A stretch of 64,000 nt of DNA from Candidatus Gastranaerophilales bacterium (GCA_944323955.1 CALUUK010000009.1:1-64000); one strand, 5' to 3'. Counted from the stretch's first letter, positions 43,441 to 52,592 are shown. The notes: a model not told the origin generated them from the sequence alone. A program made the numbers and translations.

Positions 43441-44463
43441 TTAATTTTTCCCGAAAAAGAAATGTAAATTTGCTTTTAATCTTGTTAGCGGTGATATTTT
43501 TCTGCAGTTGTATACTTTATTTTCAATAATTGCATCAGCCCAGGGTTCTTCCATTAATCTTATGTTATAATTTTTAGCCTGACGGGCAAAATATTCATAT
43601 GCTTTTATAACCGATGTTTCTATTGCTTCGTTTTTTGTATTCATCTTGCTTTCAAGATGATTGACAGCTCTCGAAACAGTTGTAATCCCTATCTCTTTTG
43701 CAATATTAAAAAAATTGTCAATTTCGTACTTGTTATCATTTACATTAGGTAAAACAATATATTTTAGTTTTATTTTATGAGAGTTTTCTTTTGTATCATA
43801 GACGTATTGTTTGAGGGTATTTACAACCTCATTAAATTTGTCGGCTCTTTTAATTTTTTTATAAGTTTCTTTTGTACCGCAGTCAAGAGAAACGCATAAA
43901 GAGTTGTTTTTCGGGGCATTTAACATATCGGAAATTAATTTTTCGTACTTAATCCCGTTTGATAATACTTCAAGTCTGCAGTTTTTCTCTAAAAGTAATT
44001 CAAGAATTGACGGAAATTCTTCAAGCATTGTAGGTTCACCGCCCATAAATGCAACAAAACTGTCGGAATTCAGTCTTCCTTGTTCTATTAATTGTTTAAT
44101 TACGGGCAGGGCATCGTAATCATCGCTTTTTTTAACTTGTTCATTAAAATCGGAGTGAACCGAACAGTAAAAACAAGCTGCATTACAATGTTTCCAATTA
44201 AATACGGTAATTTTATATATACTGCCGTCAAATTCTTTCCATTCTTTTAATTCGAGCATAGGGCACTGCCGGCAGCGCTCGGGAATAATTCCGTTTTTCA
44301 TTTCTTCAATAAGTTTAAGCCGTCTGTCTTCATTTTTCTGAAAGGCATTATCTTCTTTATATGAGATATATTCAGGCCCTTCCCATACTTCATTACAGTA
44401 TTTAAATCCCGAAAAACTAAGGTCTATACTGCCTAAAATATGGCTGCAGCATTTGTACTCCAT
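43441..44463 (-). CDS. Radical SAM protein, type A (N-terminal CxxC), array member 1
   Basis: 340 residues. An N-terminal region has CC at 5-6 and CRQC at 64-67. The radical SAM site CNAACFYC has Cys93, Cys97 and Cys100. The SAM-binding GGEP is intact in AFMGGEPTMLEEFP, then SLDCGTKETYKKIKRADKF and KYIVLPNVNDN. The last strand contains a further Cys (VYNCRK) in place of a full SPASM domain. It belongs to the same family as 45555, 46558, 49607, 50637 and 51624. It is the first gene of the nine-gene array, transcribed divergently from member 2. Reaction unknown. Confidence 0.85.
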   Translation of the reverse strand: MEYKCCSHILGSIDLSFSGFKYCNEVWEGPEYISYKEDNAFQKNEDRRLKLIEEMKNGIIPERCRQCPMLELKEWKEFDGSIYKITVFNWKHCNAACFYCSVHSDFNEQVKKSDDYDALPVIKQLIEQGRLNSDSFVAFMGGEPTMLEEFPSILELLLEKNCRLEVLSNGIKYEKLISDMLNAPKNNSLCVSLDCGTKETYKKIKRADKFNEVVNTLKQYVYDTKENSHKIKLKYIVLPNVNDNKYEIDNFFNIAKEIGITTVSRAVNHLESKMNTKNEAIETSVIKAYEYFARQAKNYNIRLMEEPWADAIIENKVYNCRKISPLTRLKANLHFFFGKN

Positions 44464-44522
44464 AAAATACTCCCTTTGGTAAAAGTATTATAACATGTTA
44501 TACTTGTTTAGTGGGTTCGATT

Positions 44523-45527
44523 ATGACACAAAATTATGCTATATGTACATTCCCGTTTAATGCTGCGCAGATTAATATGTGCGGTGATGTATATGTGTGT
44601 TGTCCGCCCTGGTGCCGTTCTTATTCTTTCGGCAATATATTCGAGCAGTCTTTTGATGAAATATGGAACGGAGAAAGAGCAAGAGAATTCAGAAGACAGT
44701 TTATTAATAATGATTATAAATATTGTAATTTGAATTTGTGTGTTAAAGATTGTTCTAAAAATATAATTTCTTCCGAAACGGCAGATAAGCCCGAAACATT
44801 TATTTTTTGTTATGATTCCGTATGTAACGTAAAATGCATATTCTGCCGCAGCTGCCATGAAAAGCAGGATTTATCGTATTTTGATGAGAATATGGATTCT
44901 ATTATTTTAAATATGCTTGAAAATGCTAAAAATGTTGTGCTCTCAGGTGTCGGTGAAGCTCTGTTCAGTCTTCATTCAAGAAAACTTATTAAAAGAATTT
45001 CTCGGTTATTTCCTCAAATTAAGTTCTCATTAATAACGAACGGTATTTTATGTGATAAGAAAAATCTTGATGAACTCGATATAACAGATAAACTTTTATC
45101 CGTAACGGTTTCCTTGCACGCAGTTAAAAAGCAAACTTATGATAAACTTGTCAAAAACGGCGATTTTGAAGCGGTAATTAAAAATCTCAGGTTTTTATCG
45201 GAGTTAAAAAAACAGGGTAAACTTGAAAAATTTATTTTGAATTTTGTAGTAAATGCTTATAACTACCGTGAAATGGCGGAGTATATTAAAATAGCAGACT
45301 TATACGGTGCCTCCGTAGGTTTTTTGGAACTTTTAAAACTGGAAACAAACGAGAATGTTTTTGATGAATTGAATATATGTAATGAAAAACATCCAAAATA
45401 TAATGATTTTGTTAAGATAATGAAAAATCCGGTTTTTAAAAGCGGAAAATGCACAATAAATGAAGAAATGCTTAACTTAAAGCCCATATCAATTTTCAAA
45501 GTTTTAAAATACAGATTTTTCAAGTAA
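44523..45527 (+). CDS. Radical SAM protein, type B (SPASM-like region first), array member 2
   Basis: About 334 residues from ATG 44523 (a GTG 12 bp earlier is possible). The N-terminal ~80 residues resemble a SPASM domain: CTFPF, GDVYVCCPPWC, then SFGNIFEQSFDEIWNGERAR and several cysteines (CNLNLCVKDC). This normally follows the radical SAM core but here precedes it. The core site is CNVKCIFC (Cys101, 105, 108) and the GGE equivalent is SGVGEALFS. A TTGGTA-17 bp-TATACT promoter sits at 44476-44504. Closest relatives are array members 5 and 6. Function unknown. Confidence 0.85.
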   Translation: MTQNYAICTFPFNAAQINMCGDVYVCCPPWCRSYSFGNIFEQSFDEIWNGERAREFRRQFINNDYKYCNLNLCVKDCSKNIISSETADKPETFIFCYDSVCNVKCIFCRSCHEKQDLSYFDENMDSIILNMLENAKNVVLSGVGEALFSLHSRKLIKRISRLFPQIKFSLITNGILCDKKNLDELDITDKLLSVTVSLHAVKKQTYDKLVKNGDFEAVIKNLRFLSELKKQGKLEKFILNFVVNAYNYREMAEYIKIADLYGASVGFLELLKLETNENVFDELNICNEKHPKYNDFVKIMKNPVFKSGKCTINEEMLNLKPISIFKVLKYRFFK

Positions 45528-45554
45528 AATGAAATAAGAATTACGAGGTATAAG

Positions 45555-46538
45555 ATGGCTTATTTATCATGCGAATTTGTCGAAAACGGGATGTGTTTTA
45601 TATATGATGCTGCAGTTTTGTGCAGCTATTCAATGTGCATGAAGTTTGAAGCCATTAAAATCATTGAAGATTATAAAGGCGAACTTTTTGATTGGGAAAA
45701 AGTAAAACAAATAAAACAAGAGTATCGCGACAGATTTGCCAAAAATGATATTCCTCCTATATGTCAGGGCTGTCCCAGCCTTAAAGTTAAAGATTGGAAC
45801 GGGGATATGCAGCTTAAATATATCCTTATCAATCATTGGGAGAATTGCCAGCTTGATTGTATTTATTGCCATACTCACGAAAGAAAAAAAGAACTAAATA
45901 AAATGAAACCGTGGAAAATTCTTCCCGTGCTAAAAGATGCTTTGAAAAATAATATGCTCAGCAACGAAGGAAACGTTAATATAACAGGCGGTGAGCCTAC
46001 GATATTAAAAGAATTTCCCGATTTAATGAAGTTTTTTCTTAATAAAACAAATATATTCATAATGATAAATACTGCGGCAGTTGATTATTCAAAATGGATA
46101 AGAAAAGCGATTGAACTCAGGCGCGCTGCACCTACCATATCTTTAGATGCAGGCACAAGAGAAACTTATAAAAAAATAAAGAATGTAGACTGCTTTAAAA
46201 AAGTTATCAATAACATAAAAAAATATAAAAAAGGTCTGGATCCCATACAGAACAGTCTTATAGGAATGAAGTATATCTTTATACCCGGATATAATGATAA
46301 TTTGGAAGAAATTCAAAGCTGGCTTAAAATAGTGGAAGATTTGGGTATGACAAATCTTCAGCTGGAACTTGAACATCACTGGTATGAAAAAAATAAATAT
46401 TTACCTGATAACATAAAAGAATATATTGATTTGGTTGTTAAATATGTTCATGAACATAAATGTAACTTGTCATACCGTGAAATCCTTACGACCTGCGGTT
46501 ACACGGAAGTGATAAGATACATAGATAACGGCAGATAA
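45555..46538 (+). CDS. Radical SAM protein, type A, array member 3
   Basis: 327 residues. N-terminal cysteines at 6, 14, 23 and 28 precede CQGC (70-73). The radical SAM site CQLDCIYC holds Cys98, 102 and 105. NITGGEPTILKEFP gives an intact GGEP, followed by SLDAGTRETYKKIKNVDCF and KYIFIPGYNDN. An ACGAGGT lies before the ATG. It is very similar to member 4 next to it (about half of residues identical by eye, including the start MAYLSCE and the end YIDNG), so the two come from a tandem duplication. Confidence 0.87.
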   Translation: MAYLSCEFVENGMCFIYDAAVLCSYSMCMKFEAIKIIEDYKGELFDWEKVKQIKQEYRDRFAKNDIPPICQGCPSLKVKDWNGDMQLKYILINHWENCQLDCIYCHTHERKKELNKMKPWKILPVLKDALKNNMLSNEGNVNITGGEPTILKEFPDLMKFFLNKTNIFIMINTAAVDYSKWIRKAIELRRAAPTISLDAGTRETYKKIKNVDCFKKVINNIKKYKKGLDPIQNSLIGMKYIFIPGYNDNLEEIQSWLKIVEDLGMTNLQLELEHHWYEKNKYLPDNIKEYIDLVVKYVHEHKCNLSYREILTTCGYTEVIRYIDNGR

Positions 46539-46557
46539 CTATGGCGGGAATTTATTG

Positions 46558-47556
46558 ATGGCTTATTTATCCTGTGAATATGTTGAAAATGCCGTATGTT
46601 TTTTGCAAGATTCCGTTATGATATGCTGTTATGCCTTAAGTATCGGTTATGACGGGCTCTGTATCAGTGATCACTATTTCGGACAGGAAATTGACTGGGA
46701 AAAGGTTATTGAAATAAAACAGAAATTCCGTGACAAATTTTCCCGTAATGATATTCCTAAAGGATGTTCAGAGTGCCCCAGACTTAAAGTCAAAGATTGG
46801 AAAAACAGCGATAAATTTAATTATATCCTTATAAACCATTGGAATAACTGTAATCTTAAATGTATATATTGTTATACAAGGGACAGAAAAAAAGAATTTA
46901 AAAAAGAAAAACCGTATAAAATCATACCTGCTCTAAAAGATGCAGTTAAAAATAAGCTGCTTACACCTGATTGCTGGATTGATATAACAGGCGGCGAGCC
47001 TGCTTTATTAAAAGAATTTCCCGATTTGATGAAGTTTATTCTTGAAAATACAACGGCAATCGCACTTGTAAATACTGCCGGATTAAATTATTCAAAATGG
47101 ATAAGAAAAGGGCTTGAAATGGGACGTGTATCTCCCACTATATCATTGGATTCGGGTACAAGAGAAACTTATAAAAAAATAAAGAGAGTTGATTGTTTTA
47201 ATAAAGTTATCAGGAATATTCAAAAATATAAAAAAGATTTAGATAGTGTTAATAACAGTTTATTATCTTTAAAGTATATTTTTATTCCCGGAGTAAACGA
47301 TAATATTACAGAACTTCAAAACTGGCTAAATTTAACCGGAGATTTAGGTGTGACCAATTTAAAACTTGAAATTGAACACGAATGGTATGTTAAAAACAGA
47401 TATGTTCCTGATTATATAAAAGAGTTTATTGAAGTTGTAAAAGATTATGTTCATAAAAATAAATGTAATTTGTCATACAGAGAACATCTTGTGCATTACG
47501 GCTACAGAGATGAAATCCACTATATAGATAACGGATTATGGTATAATCATAACTGA
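46558..47556 (+). CDS. Radical SAM protein, type A, array member 4
   Basis: About 332 residues from ATG 46558, chosen because its paralog begins MAYLSCE at the same point (TTG 46555 is directly before). N-terminal cysteines at 6, 14, 23 and 24, CSEC (70-73), the radical SAM site CNLKCIYC (98, 102, 105), intact DITGGEPALLKEFP, SLDSGTRETYKKIKRVDCF and KYIFIPGVNDN. Its TGA overlaps the ATG of member 5 by one base, so a type A and a type B protein are co-translated, which hints that they work together. Confidence 0.87.
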   Translation: MAYLSCEYVENAVCFLQDSVMICCYALSIGYDGLCISDHYFGQEIDWEKVIEIKQKFRDKFSRNDIPKGCSECPRLKVKDWKNSDKFNYILINHWNNCNLKCIYCYTRDRKKEFKKEKPYKIIPALKDAVKNKLLTPDCWIDITGGEPALLKEFPDLMKFILENTTAIALVNTAGLNYSKWIRKGLEMGRVSPTISLDSGTRETYKKIKRVDCFNKVIRNIQKYKKDLDSVNNSLLSLKYIFIPGVNDNITELQNWLNLTGDLGVTNLKLEIEHEWYVKNRYVPDYIKEFIEVVKDYVHKNKCNLSYREHLVHYGYRDEIHYIDNGLWYNHN

Positions 47557-48584
47557 TGGAAAAACATATTTATTGCCCTAATCCGTATATACTTGCAGAA
47601 ATTATGCCCTATGGGTACGTATATCCTTGCAGCTGCGGCTGGATAAAAGGATATTTTTTCGGTAACATATTTGAACAGTCGTTTGATGAAATATGGAACG
47701 GCGAAAGGGCTCGGGAGTTTAGAAAAAAACTGTATGAAAATGATTTTTCTCTGTGCCCGGGGTGCCAGAATCTTGAAATACTTCAAGAAATAAAAGATGA
47801 AAAGGCAAAGTTGGTATCTGAACCGCCTGAGCGTATACTTCTGGGACTTGATGAGTATTGCGATGTAAAATGTATTTTTTGCCGCAGTGAAGATTATAAA
47901 ATTGATAATAATCTCATTCCCGAAGATAAAAAAGATAAACTTATTGATATATTATCTCCCTGGCTTAAGAATGCTAAATATGTTAAAACAAATGCCGTCG
48001 GTGAAGTATTCGCAAGTAAAATATCACGCGATTTAATAAAACAAATTGCCGGCAGATTCCCTCATATAAAATTTGAGATTATTACAAACGGAATACAGTG
48101 TACGCGAGAAAACATTGAAAAGCTGAATATCACTGATAAAATATCAATGATGACGGTATCTTTGCATGCAATTAAAGAAAAAACTTATAACAAACTTGTA
48201 AAAGGCGGAAACTACAAACAGGTAATTGAAAACTTAAAGTATCTGTCCGAACTTAAGAAAGACGGAAAAATTGAACGGTTTGAACTGCATTTTACCGTTA
48301 CTGCACTTAATTATAAAGAAATGCCGGATATGATTCGCTTCGCAAGGCAGACGGGTGCAAAAATAAGATTTCTCGGTCTTGATTGTTCACGCAATTTAGA
48401 AGAATTGTATAAAAAGCTCAATATTCAAGACAAAAATCATCCGAAATATAATGACCTTGTCAGGATAGTGCATTCAAAAGAATTTATAAACGCTAAAGAT
48501 GTTATTGAACAGGGATATGATTATTTTACGGGTCTTGAAAAAATATCTTTAAGGCAAAGAATATTTGACTTTTTGCATAAATAA
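47556..48584 (+). CDS. Radical SAM protein, type B, array member 5
   Basis: 342 residues. The N-terminal SPASM-like part has CPNPY, YVYPCSCGW, GNIFEQSFDEIWNGERAREF and CPGC. The radical SAM site is CDVKCIFC in DEYCDVKCIFCRSED. The GGE equivalent is NAVGEVFAS, and SLHAIKEKTYNKLVKGGNY is the conserved following helix. It is coupled to member 4 by a TGATG overlap. The GNIFEQSFDEIWNG block is identical in all three type B proteins. Confidence 0.86.
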   Translation: MEKHIYCPNPYILAEIMPYGYVYPCSCGWIKGYFFGNIFEQSFDEIWNGERAREFRKKLYENDFSLCPGCQNLEILQEIKDEKAKLVSEPPERILLGLDEYCDVKCIFCRSEDYKIDNNLIPEDKKDKLIDILSPWLKNAKYVKTNAVGEVFASKISRDLIKQIAGRFPHIKFEIITNGIQCTRENIEKLNITDKISMMTVSLHAIKEKTYNKLVKGGNYKQVIENLKYLSELKKDGKIERFELHFTVTALNYKEMPDMIRFARQTGAKIRFLGLDCSRNLEELYKKLNIQDKNHPKYNDLVRIVHSKEFINAKDVIEQGYDYFTGLEKISLRQRIFDFLHK

Positions 48585-48601
48585 CACACTTATACTAAAA
48601 T
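48573..48601 (+). promoter_or_regulatory. Promoter of array member 6, leaderless type
   Basis: TTGCAT (48573-48578), an exact 17 bp spacer and TAAAAT (48596-48601); ATG 48608 is 6 nt further with no Shine-Dalgarno. The -35 lies in the end of member 5. Confidence 0.5.
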
Positions 48602-48607
48602 TTTTTT

Positions 48608-49621
48608 ATGGACAAAATATGTAAACATCCTTTTAACAGCATACAGGTGCAAAACACGGGCGATATATATTGCTGCTGCTGCTATTGGACAGATTTTTAT
48701 TCTTTCGGCAATATATTTGAACAATCTTTTGATGAAATATGGAACGGTGATAAGGCGAAGGAATTCCGGCGTCAGTTCATTGATAAACAATATAAATACT
48801 GCAAAACCGATGTGTGTGATCCGTATATAGCGCCGGATGGATATAATGCTGATTTAACCTGTGAATACCCTAAACTTATAGAGTTCAGTTATGACAGAAG
48901 ATGTAATGTAAGATGTATTTTTTGCAGGCTTGAAATAAATGCTGAAGAAGAACGATATAACAGAGAAAAAGAACAAAGAATAGAAAAAAATTTTGACAGG
49001 ATATTTGCTCCCGTTTTAAAAAAAGCTGAGATTGTTGAACTTAATTCGGCAGGAGAACTTTTTTCAAGTCCGCATTCCGTTGAGATTGTTAAAAAAATAA
49101 TAAAAATAAATCCTGATATCAAGTTCAGGATTATTTCAAACGGTATTTTATTTACGAAAGAAGCTGTTGAAGAAATGGGACTTCAAGATAGATTAGACTC
49201 TGTTACGATTTCAATTCATGCAGCAACTGAAAAAACATATAAAAAACTGGTAGAAAGAGGCAATTTTGATGCCGTAACGGAAAATATTAAATATTTGTCC
49301 GAATTGAAAAAACAAGGACTTTTAAAAGAATTGCAGCTGAATTTTGTTGTTACATCTTTAAATTATAAAGAAATGAAATCGTTTGCAAAATTTGTAAAAA
49401 AATTAAACGCCAAAGCCTTTTTCATTAACTATCACAGGCAAATTGATTCTGATGAACTTGAAAAAAAACTTGATATTTCAAGAAAAGACCACCCTAAATA
49501 TAATGAGCTTGTAAAAATATTGAAAGATGATATTTTCAAAGATGAATGCTGCATTGTAAATGATTATTTAAAAAATCTAAAACCGATAAAAAAAAATATA
49601 TTCTCTCTATTTAAAAAATGA
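48608..49621 (+). CDS. Radical SAM protein, type B, array member 6
   Basis: 337 residues. SPASM-like N-terminus: CKHPF, GDIYCCCCYW with four consecutive cysteines, GNIFEQSFDEIWNGDKAKEF, YCKTDVC. The radical SAM site is CNVRCIFC in DRRCNVRCIFCRLE. The GGE equivalent is NSAGELFSS, followed by SIHAATEKTYKKLVERGNF. The end overlaps the convergent member 7 by 15 bp. It is the third and last type B gene and appears to be transcribed from its own promoter. Confidence 0.86.
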   Translation: MDKICKHPFNSIQVQNTGDIYCCCCYWTDFYSFGNIFEQSFDEIWNGDKAKEFRRQFIDKQYKYCKTDVCDPYIAPDGYNADLTCEYPKLIEFSYDRRCNVRCIFCRLEINAEEERYNREKEQRIEKNFDRIFAPVLKKAEIVELNSAGELFSSPHSVEIVKKIIKINPDIKFRIISNGILFTKEAVEEMGLQDRLDSVTISIHAATEKTYKKLVERGNFDAVTENIKYLSELKKQGLLKELQLNFVVTSLNYKEMKSFAKFVKKLNAKAFFINYHRQIDSDELEKKLDISRKDHPKYNELVKILKDDIFKDECCIVNDYLKNLKPIKKNIFSLFKK

Positions 49622-50599
49622 ACCTTTTTTTAATATTTCCTCAATATACTCCCAAATAGTAGGATTTATTCCTGATTGTATGCATTTTTCTTTATAAAAA
49701 GAAAAAAGTTCATAATAGTAGTCGGGTATTTTAAATTCTCCGTTTTGTATGAAATCTTTGTCACACTGGTCAATCATAAGCTCAGAGTTTGTTATTCCGA
49801 TTTCCTTCATAAGATTTATATATTTTTCAATTTCTTCTTTATTGTCATTATATCCTCTGACTAATATATACTTTAATCTCAATAAAACAGGCAGTTTTAC
49901 ATATTTTTTCAGATTTTCTTTAACCTCTTCAAATTTATCGACGGTTTTTATTTTTTGAAAAGTTTCTCTGCATCCTGAATCTATCGAAATATTTAAATCC
50001 ACAAAGGTTTTTTTTGCTATATCATCAATAACCGGCAGGTATTTAATTCCGTTAGTTGCTATTTCTATACGTTTTACGCCGTTTTCTATAAATATATTTA
50101 CGAGATCTTCAAATTCATCAAGAACAGATACATTCCCGCCCTGAAAATGTACATCAAGTTCTTTTTTATCAATCATCTTCTGTTTGTACAATTCTTTGAT
50201 AACGGGCAGCAAGTCATAATAATCACTTTTTTTTGATTTTAAAACGATTTTCCTGCCTGATAAATATTGTTCACAGCAATATACACAGCTGCAATCACAC
50301 TGTTTAAAATGTTTAACAATAATCATTTTTGCTTTCGGCGGCTTACAAAAAAAACTTAGTAACAGAGGCTTTGGCTTTGTTTGTTCTTTCAGGTCAAAAC
50401 ATCCTTCACATTCGATTGGAATATTGCCCCTATCCAGTTGTTTTATAAGTGAATTTCTTTTTTTTATTATATTTTTTATTTCTTTTGGTTTCGGAATATC
50501 ACAAGCAGGGCCTGTTCTTGTGCCGCAGCAATAAAAAACTTTTAATGCGTCAAAGTCAAGTGTTTCATTGAGTCTTTTACAGTAATATCTTTTTGTCAT
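49607..50599 (-). CDS. Radical SAM protein, type A, GGN variant, array member 7
   Basis: 330 residues. It opens with YYCKRLNETLDFDALKVFYCC, has CEGC near residue 60, and the radical SAM site CDCSCVYC in KHFKQCDCSCVYCCEQ. The SAM-binding motif is HFQGGNVSVLDEFE: the Glu and Pro of GGEP are replaced (GGNV). SIDSGCRETFQKIKTVDKF and KYILVRGYNDN are kept. Member 8 has the same GGN change and diverges from it 37 bp away, so the pair likely shares a role and a promoter region. Confidence 0.84.
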   Translation of the reverse strand: MTKRYYCKRLNETLDFDALKVFYCCGTRTGPACDIPKPKEIKNIIKKRNSLIKQLDRGNIPIECEGCFDLKEQTKPKPLLLSFFCKPPKAKMIIVKHFKQCDCSCVYCCEQYLSGRKIVLKSKKSDYYDLLPVIKELYKQKMIDKKELDVHFQGGNVSVLDEFEDLVNIFIENGVKRIEIATNGIKYLPVIDDIAKKTFVDLNISIDSGCRETFQKIKTVDKFEEVKENLKKYVKLPVLLRLKYILVRGYNDNKEEIEKYINLMKEIGITNSELMIDQCDKDFIQNGEFKIPDYYYELFSFYKEKCIQSGINPTIWEYIEEILKKGSFFK

Positions 50600-50636
50600 A
50601 ATTTTATTATACTAAATTTCTGATATTATATATAAT

Positions 50637-51632
50637 ATGAATTTCTTACAGTTATTTAAACCTAAAAAGTCATATATGTGTTCGTTAATGAATACTAATT
50701 TGCACTTTACAAGCCGAAATACGCTTGAACCATGCTGCAGTGCTAATATAGGGCCCGTTTTTGCGGCAAATCTTTCTGAAAGAAATTCAATAAAGGGTTT
50801 TGCTGCGGAAAAAGAAAAATATATTAAAATGCTTAAATCAGGGAAAATTCCTCAAGGCTGCCTTAATTGTGTTCATCTGTCGGAATATAAGTCTGATAAT
50901 GATTTAAAAATAAATAAGATTACACTTAATCATTATACGCAGTGTAATTGTGCTTGTATCTATTGTACTCAGGGTAACAGAACTTTAGATAAAATTAAAG
51001 AGGATGCAAATAAACCCGTTTTATTTGATGTTCTTAAATTTATAAATGAACTGTATGACAATGATTTTATAGATAAAGAAAAATTATATATCGATTTTCA
51101 GGGCGGTAACATTTCCTGTTTAAAAAACTACGAAGAAATAATTGATACATTCCTTCAAAGAGGAGTCGGAACTATTTATATTCCTACAAATAATATAGTT
51201 TATATGCCCGCTATAGAAAAACTTTTAAAAATGAAAAAAGGTGAATTTTGCACCGCGCTTGACAGCGGAACAAGAGAAACTTACTTTAAAATTAAACAGG
51301 TTGATAAATTTGATAAATCCGTTGAAAATATAAGAAGATATATTAATTCCGCAGGAAATGATTCTGTTATTATAAAGTATATTATTGTGAATGGTTATAA
51401 CGATAATATGGCGGAATTTAAAAAATTTATTGATTTAATGCTTGAACTTAAAGTAAAAATAATAGTAATTGATATAGATTACAGAGATATTATAGATAAA
51501 CCTTTTAAAATCCCTGATGTATATTATGAAATTATTGATTATGCAAAGAATGTATGTGCAAACAATAACATGGATTTAGGTATTCCGCCGTATACACAAA
51601 GTGTTCTGGATAAAGGTTTTTCATCAAGATAA
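50637..51632 (+). CDS. Radical SAM protein, type A, GGN variant, array member 8
   Basis: 331 residues. N-terminal YMCSLMNTNLHFTSRNTLEPCC, CLNC, then the radical SAM site CNCACIYC in NHYTQCNCACIYCTQGN. The SAM motif is DFQGGNISCLKNYE (GGN, no EP), as in member 7. ALDSGTRETYFKIKQVDKF and KYIIVNGYNDN follow. Its ATG is directly preceded by TATTATATATAAT, so the mRNA is likely leaderless. The end overlaps convergent member 9 by 9 bp. Confidence 0.84.
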   Translation: MNFLQLFKPKKSYMCSLMNTNLHFTSRNTLEPCCSANIGPVFAANLSERNSIKGFAAEKEKYIKMLKSGKIPQGCLNCVHLSEYKSDNDLKINKITLNHYTQCNCACIYCTQGNRTLDKIKEDANKPVLFDVLKFINELYDNDFIDKEKLYIDFQGGNISCLKNYEEIIDTFLQRGVGTIYIPTNNIVYMPAIEKLLKMKKGEFCTALDSGTRETYFKIKQVDKFDKSVENIRRYINSAGNDSVIIKYIIVNGYNDNMAEFKKFIDLMLELKVKIIVIDIDYRDIIDKPFKIPDVYYEIIDYAKNVCANNNMDLGIPPYTQSVLDKGFSSR

Positions 51633-52592
51633 ATTTTTTAAACAGAGGTTATAAAACTGAAAAGTTTCAACATTAAAACCTTTTTTTTGAGCATATCCAA
51701 TACACCACTTCATAAAATCAGTTACTTTTTTTTCGGGTGTAAAATTATTCGCCCTGCAGTATCTTCCGTCAATGTCGAGTTTTATACCGTTTATTCCGTA
51801 TTTTTTCGAAAGTGAAAGAAATTTTTTAAACTCCCATTTGCTTACATTAATACCGGGCAGCACAATGTATTTTAAAAAAGTATTTTCTTTGCCTCTTTGA
51901 GTGGAAGTATACATTTTTAAACTTTTTTTTAAACTGTTAAAAGCGTCGACCCGTTTTATTCTTTTGTACAATTTTTTTGACCCTGAATCAACGGATATTA
52001 TAATGCAGGCTTTGTTCATATTTATTGCCTTAAATATTGCATCAGAAAATACAATTCCGTTTGTGGCAATTGCTATAAATTTTGTAAATCCCGATATTAT
52101 ATATTTCTCTATTATTTCGCCGCATTCGGGGTAGATGGAAAATTCTCCGCCTCCGATATGAAATTCACAGCCTTCTTTTAAAATCCCCTGCTCAATCATG
52201 TTATCTATAACGGGAACAATTTTATATGTTGAGTCTTTTCTTTTTCCGCTATCTAAATTGTTTATGCAGTATATGCAATTAGAGTTGCACTTTTCAAAAT
52301 GTGTTATATAAACCCGGTCTATATAATTCTCTTGTTCCCAATCGGCAAGTTTCAGGTGATAGCATTCTTCGCAGCTTTTTATGTATCTGCTGTTTTTTGC
52401 ATCGTTTCGCCATTTATTTATTTTTTCATATAAAAAGTCTTTTTCTATATTTCCTCCTTTATAAATGTCTTTCGAATATATAAGAGGAACCAAATTGTCT
52501 GCTTCATAAGGTGCATAACAGCATGAACATATGTTTTTAGGATAAAAACAAATTCCATGTTCTAAAAGATGACAACTTTTGTACTTATTCAT
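51624..52592 (-). CDS. Radical SAM protein, type A, array member 9
   Basis: 322 residues. Cysteines in CHLLEHGICFYPKNICSCCY and CEEC precede the radical SAM site CNSNCIYC in THFEKCNSNCIYCINN. The SAM motif is HIGGGEFSIYPECG: Glu is kept but Pro is Phe. SVDSGSKKLYKRIKRVDAF and KYIVLPGINVS follow. It is the last of the array and shares orientation with the tandem CheW gene 30 bp upstream, so the two may be co-transcribed, linking array and chemosensory locus. Confidence 0.84.
   Translation of the reverse strand: MNKYKSCHLLEHGICFYPKNICSCCYAPYEADNLVPLIYSKDIYKGGNIEKDFLYEKINKWRNDAKNSRYIKSCEECYHLKLADWEQENYIDRVYITHFEKCNSNCIYCINNLDSGKRKDSTYKIVPVIDNMIEQGILKEGCEFHIGGGEFSIYPECGEIIEKYIISGFTKFIAIATNGIVFSDAIFKAINMNKACIIISVDSGSKKLYKRIKRVDAFNSLKKSLKMYTSTQRGKENTFLKYIVLPGINVSKWEFKKFLSLSKKYGINGIKLDIDGRYCRANNFTPEKKVTDFMKWCIGYAQKKGFNVETFQFYNLCLKNLS

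Noticed and set aside
43441-52592. Search for RiPP precursor peptides among the radical SAM genes
   Set aside because: The gaps are about 15-50 bp or negative and contain no start codon with a plausible peptide, so no precursor can be supported.
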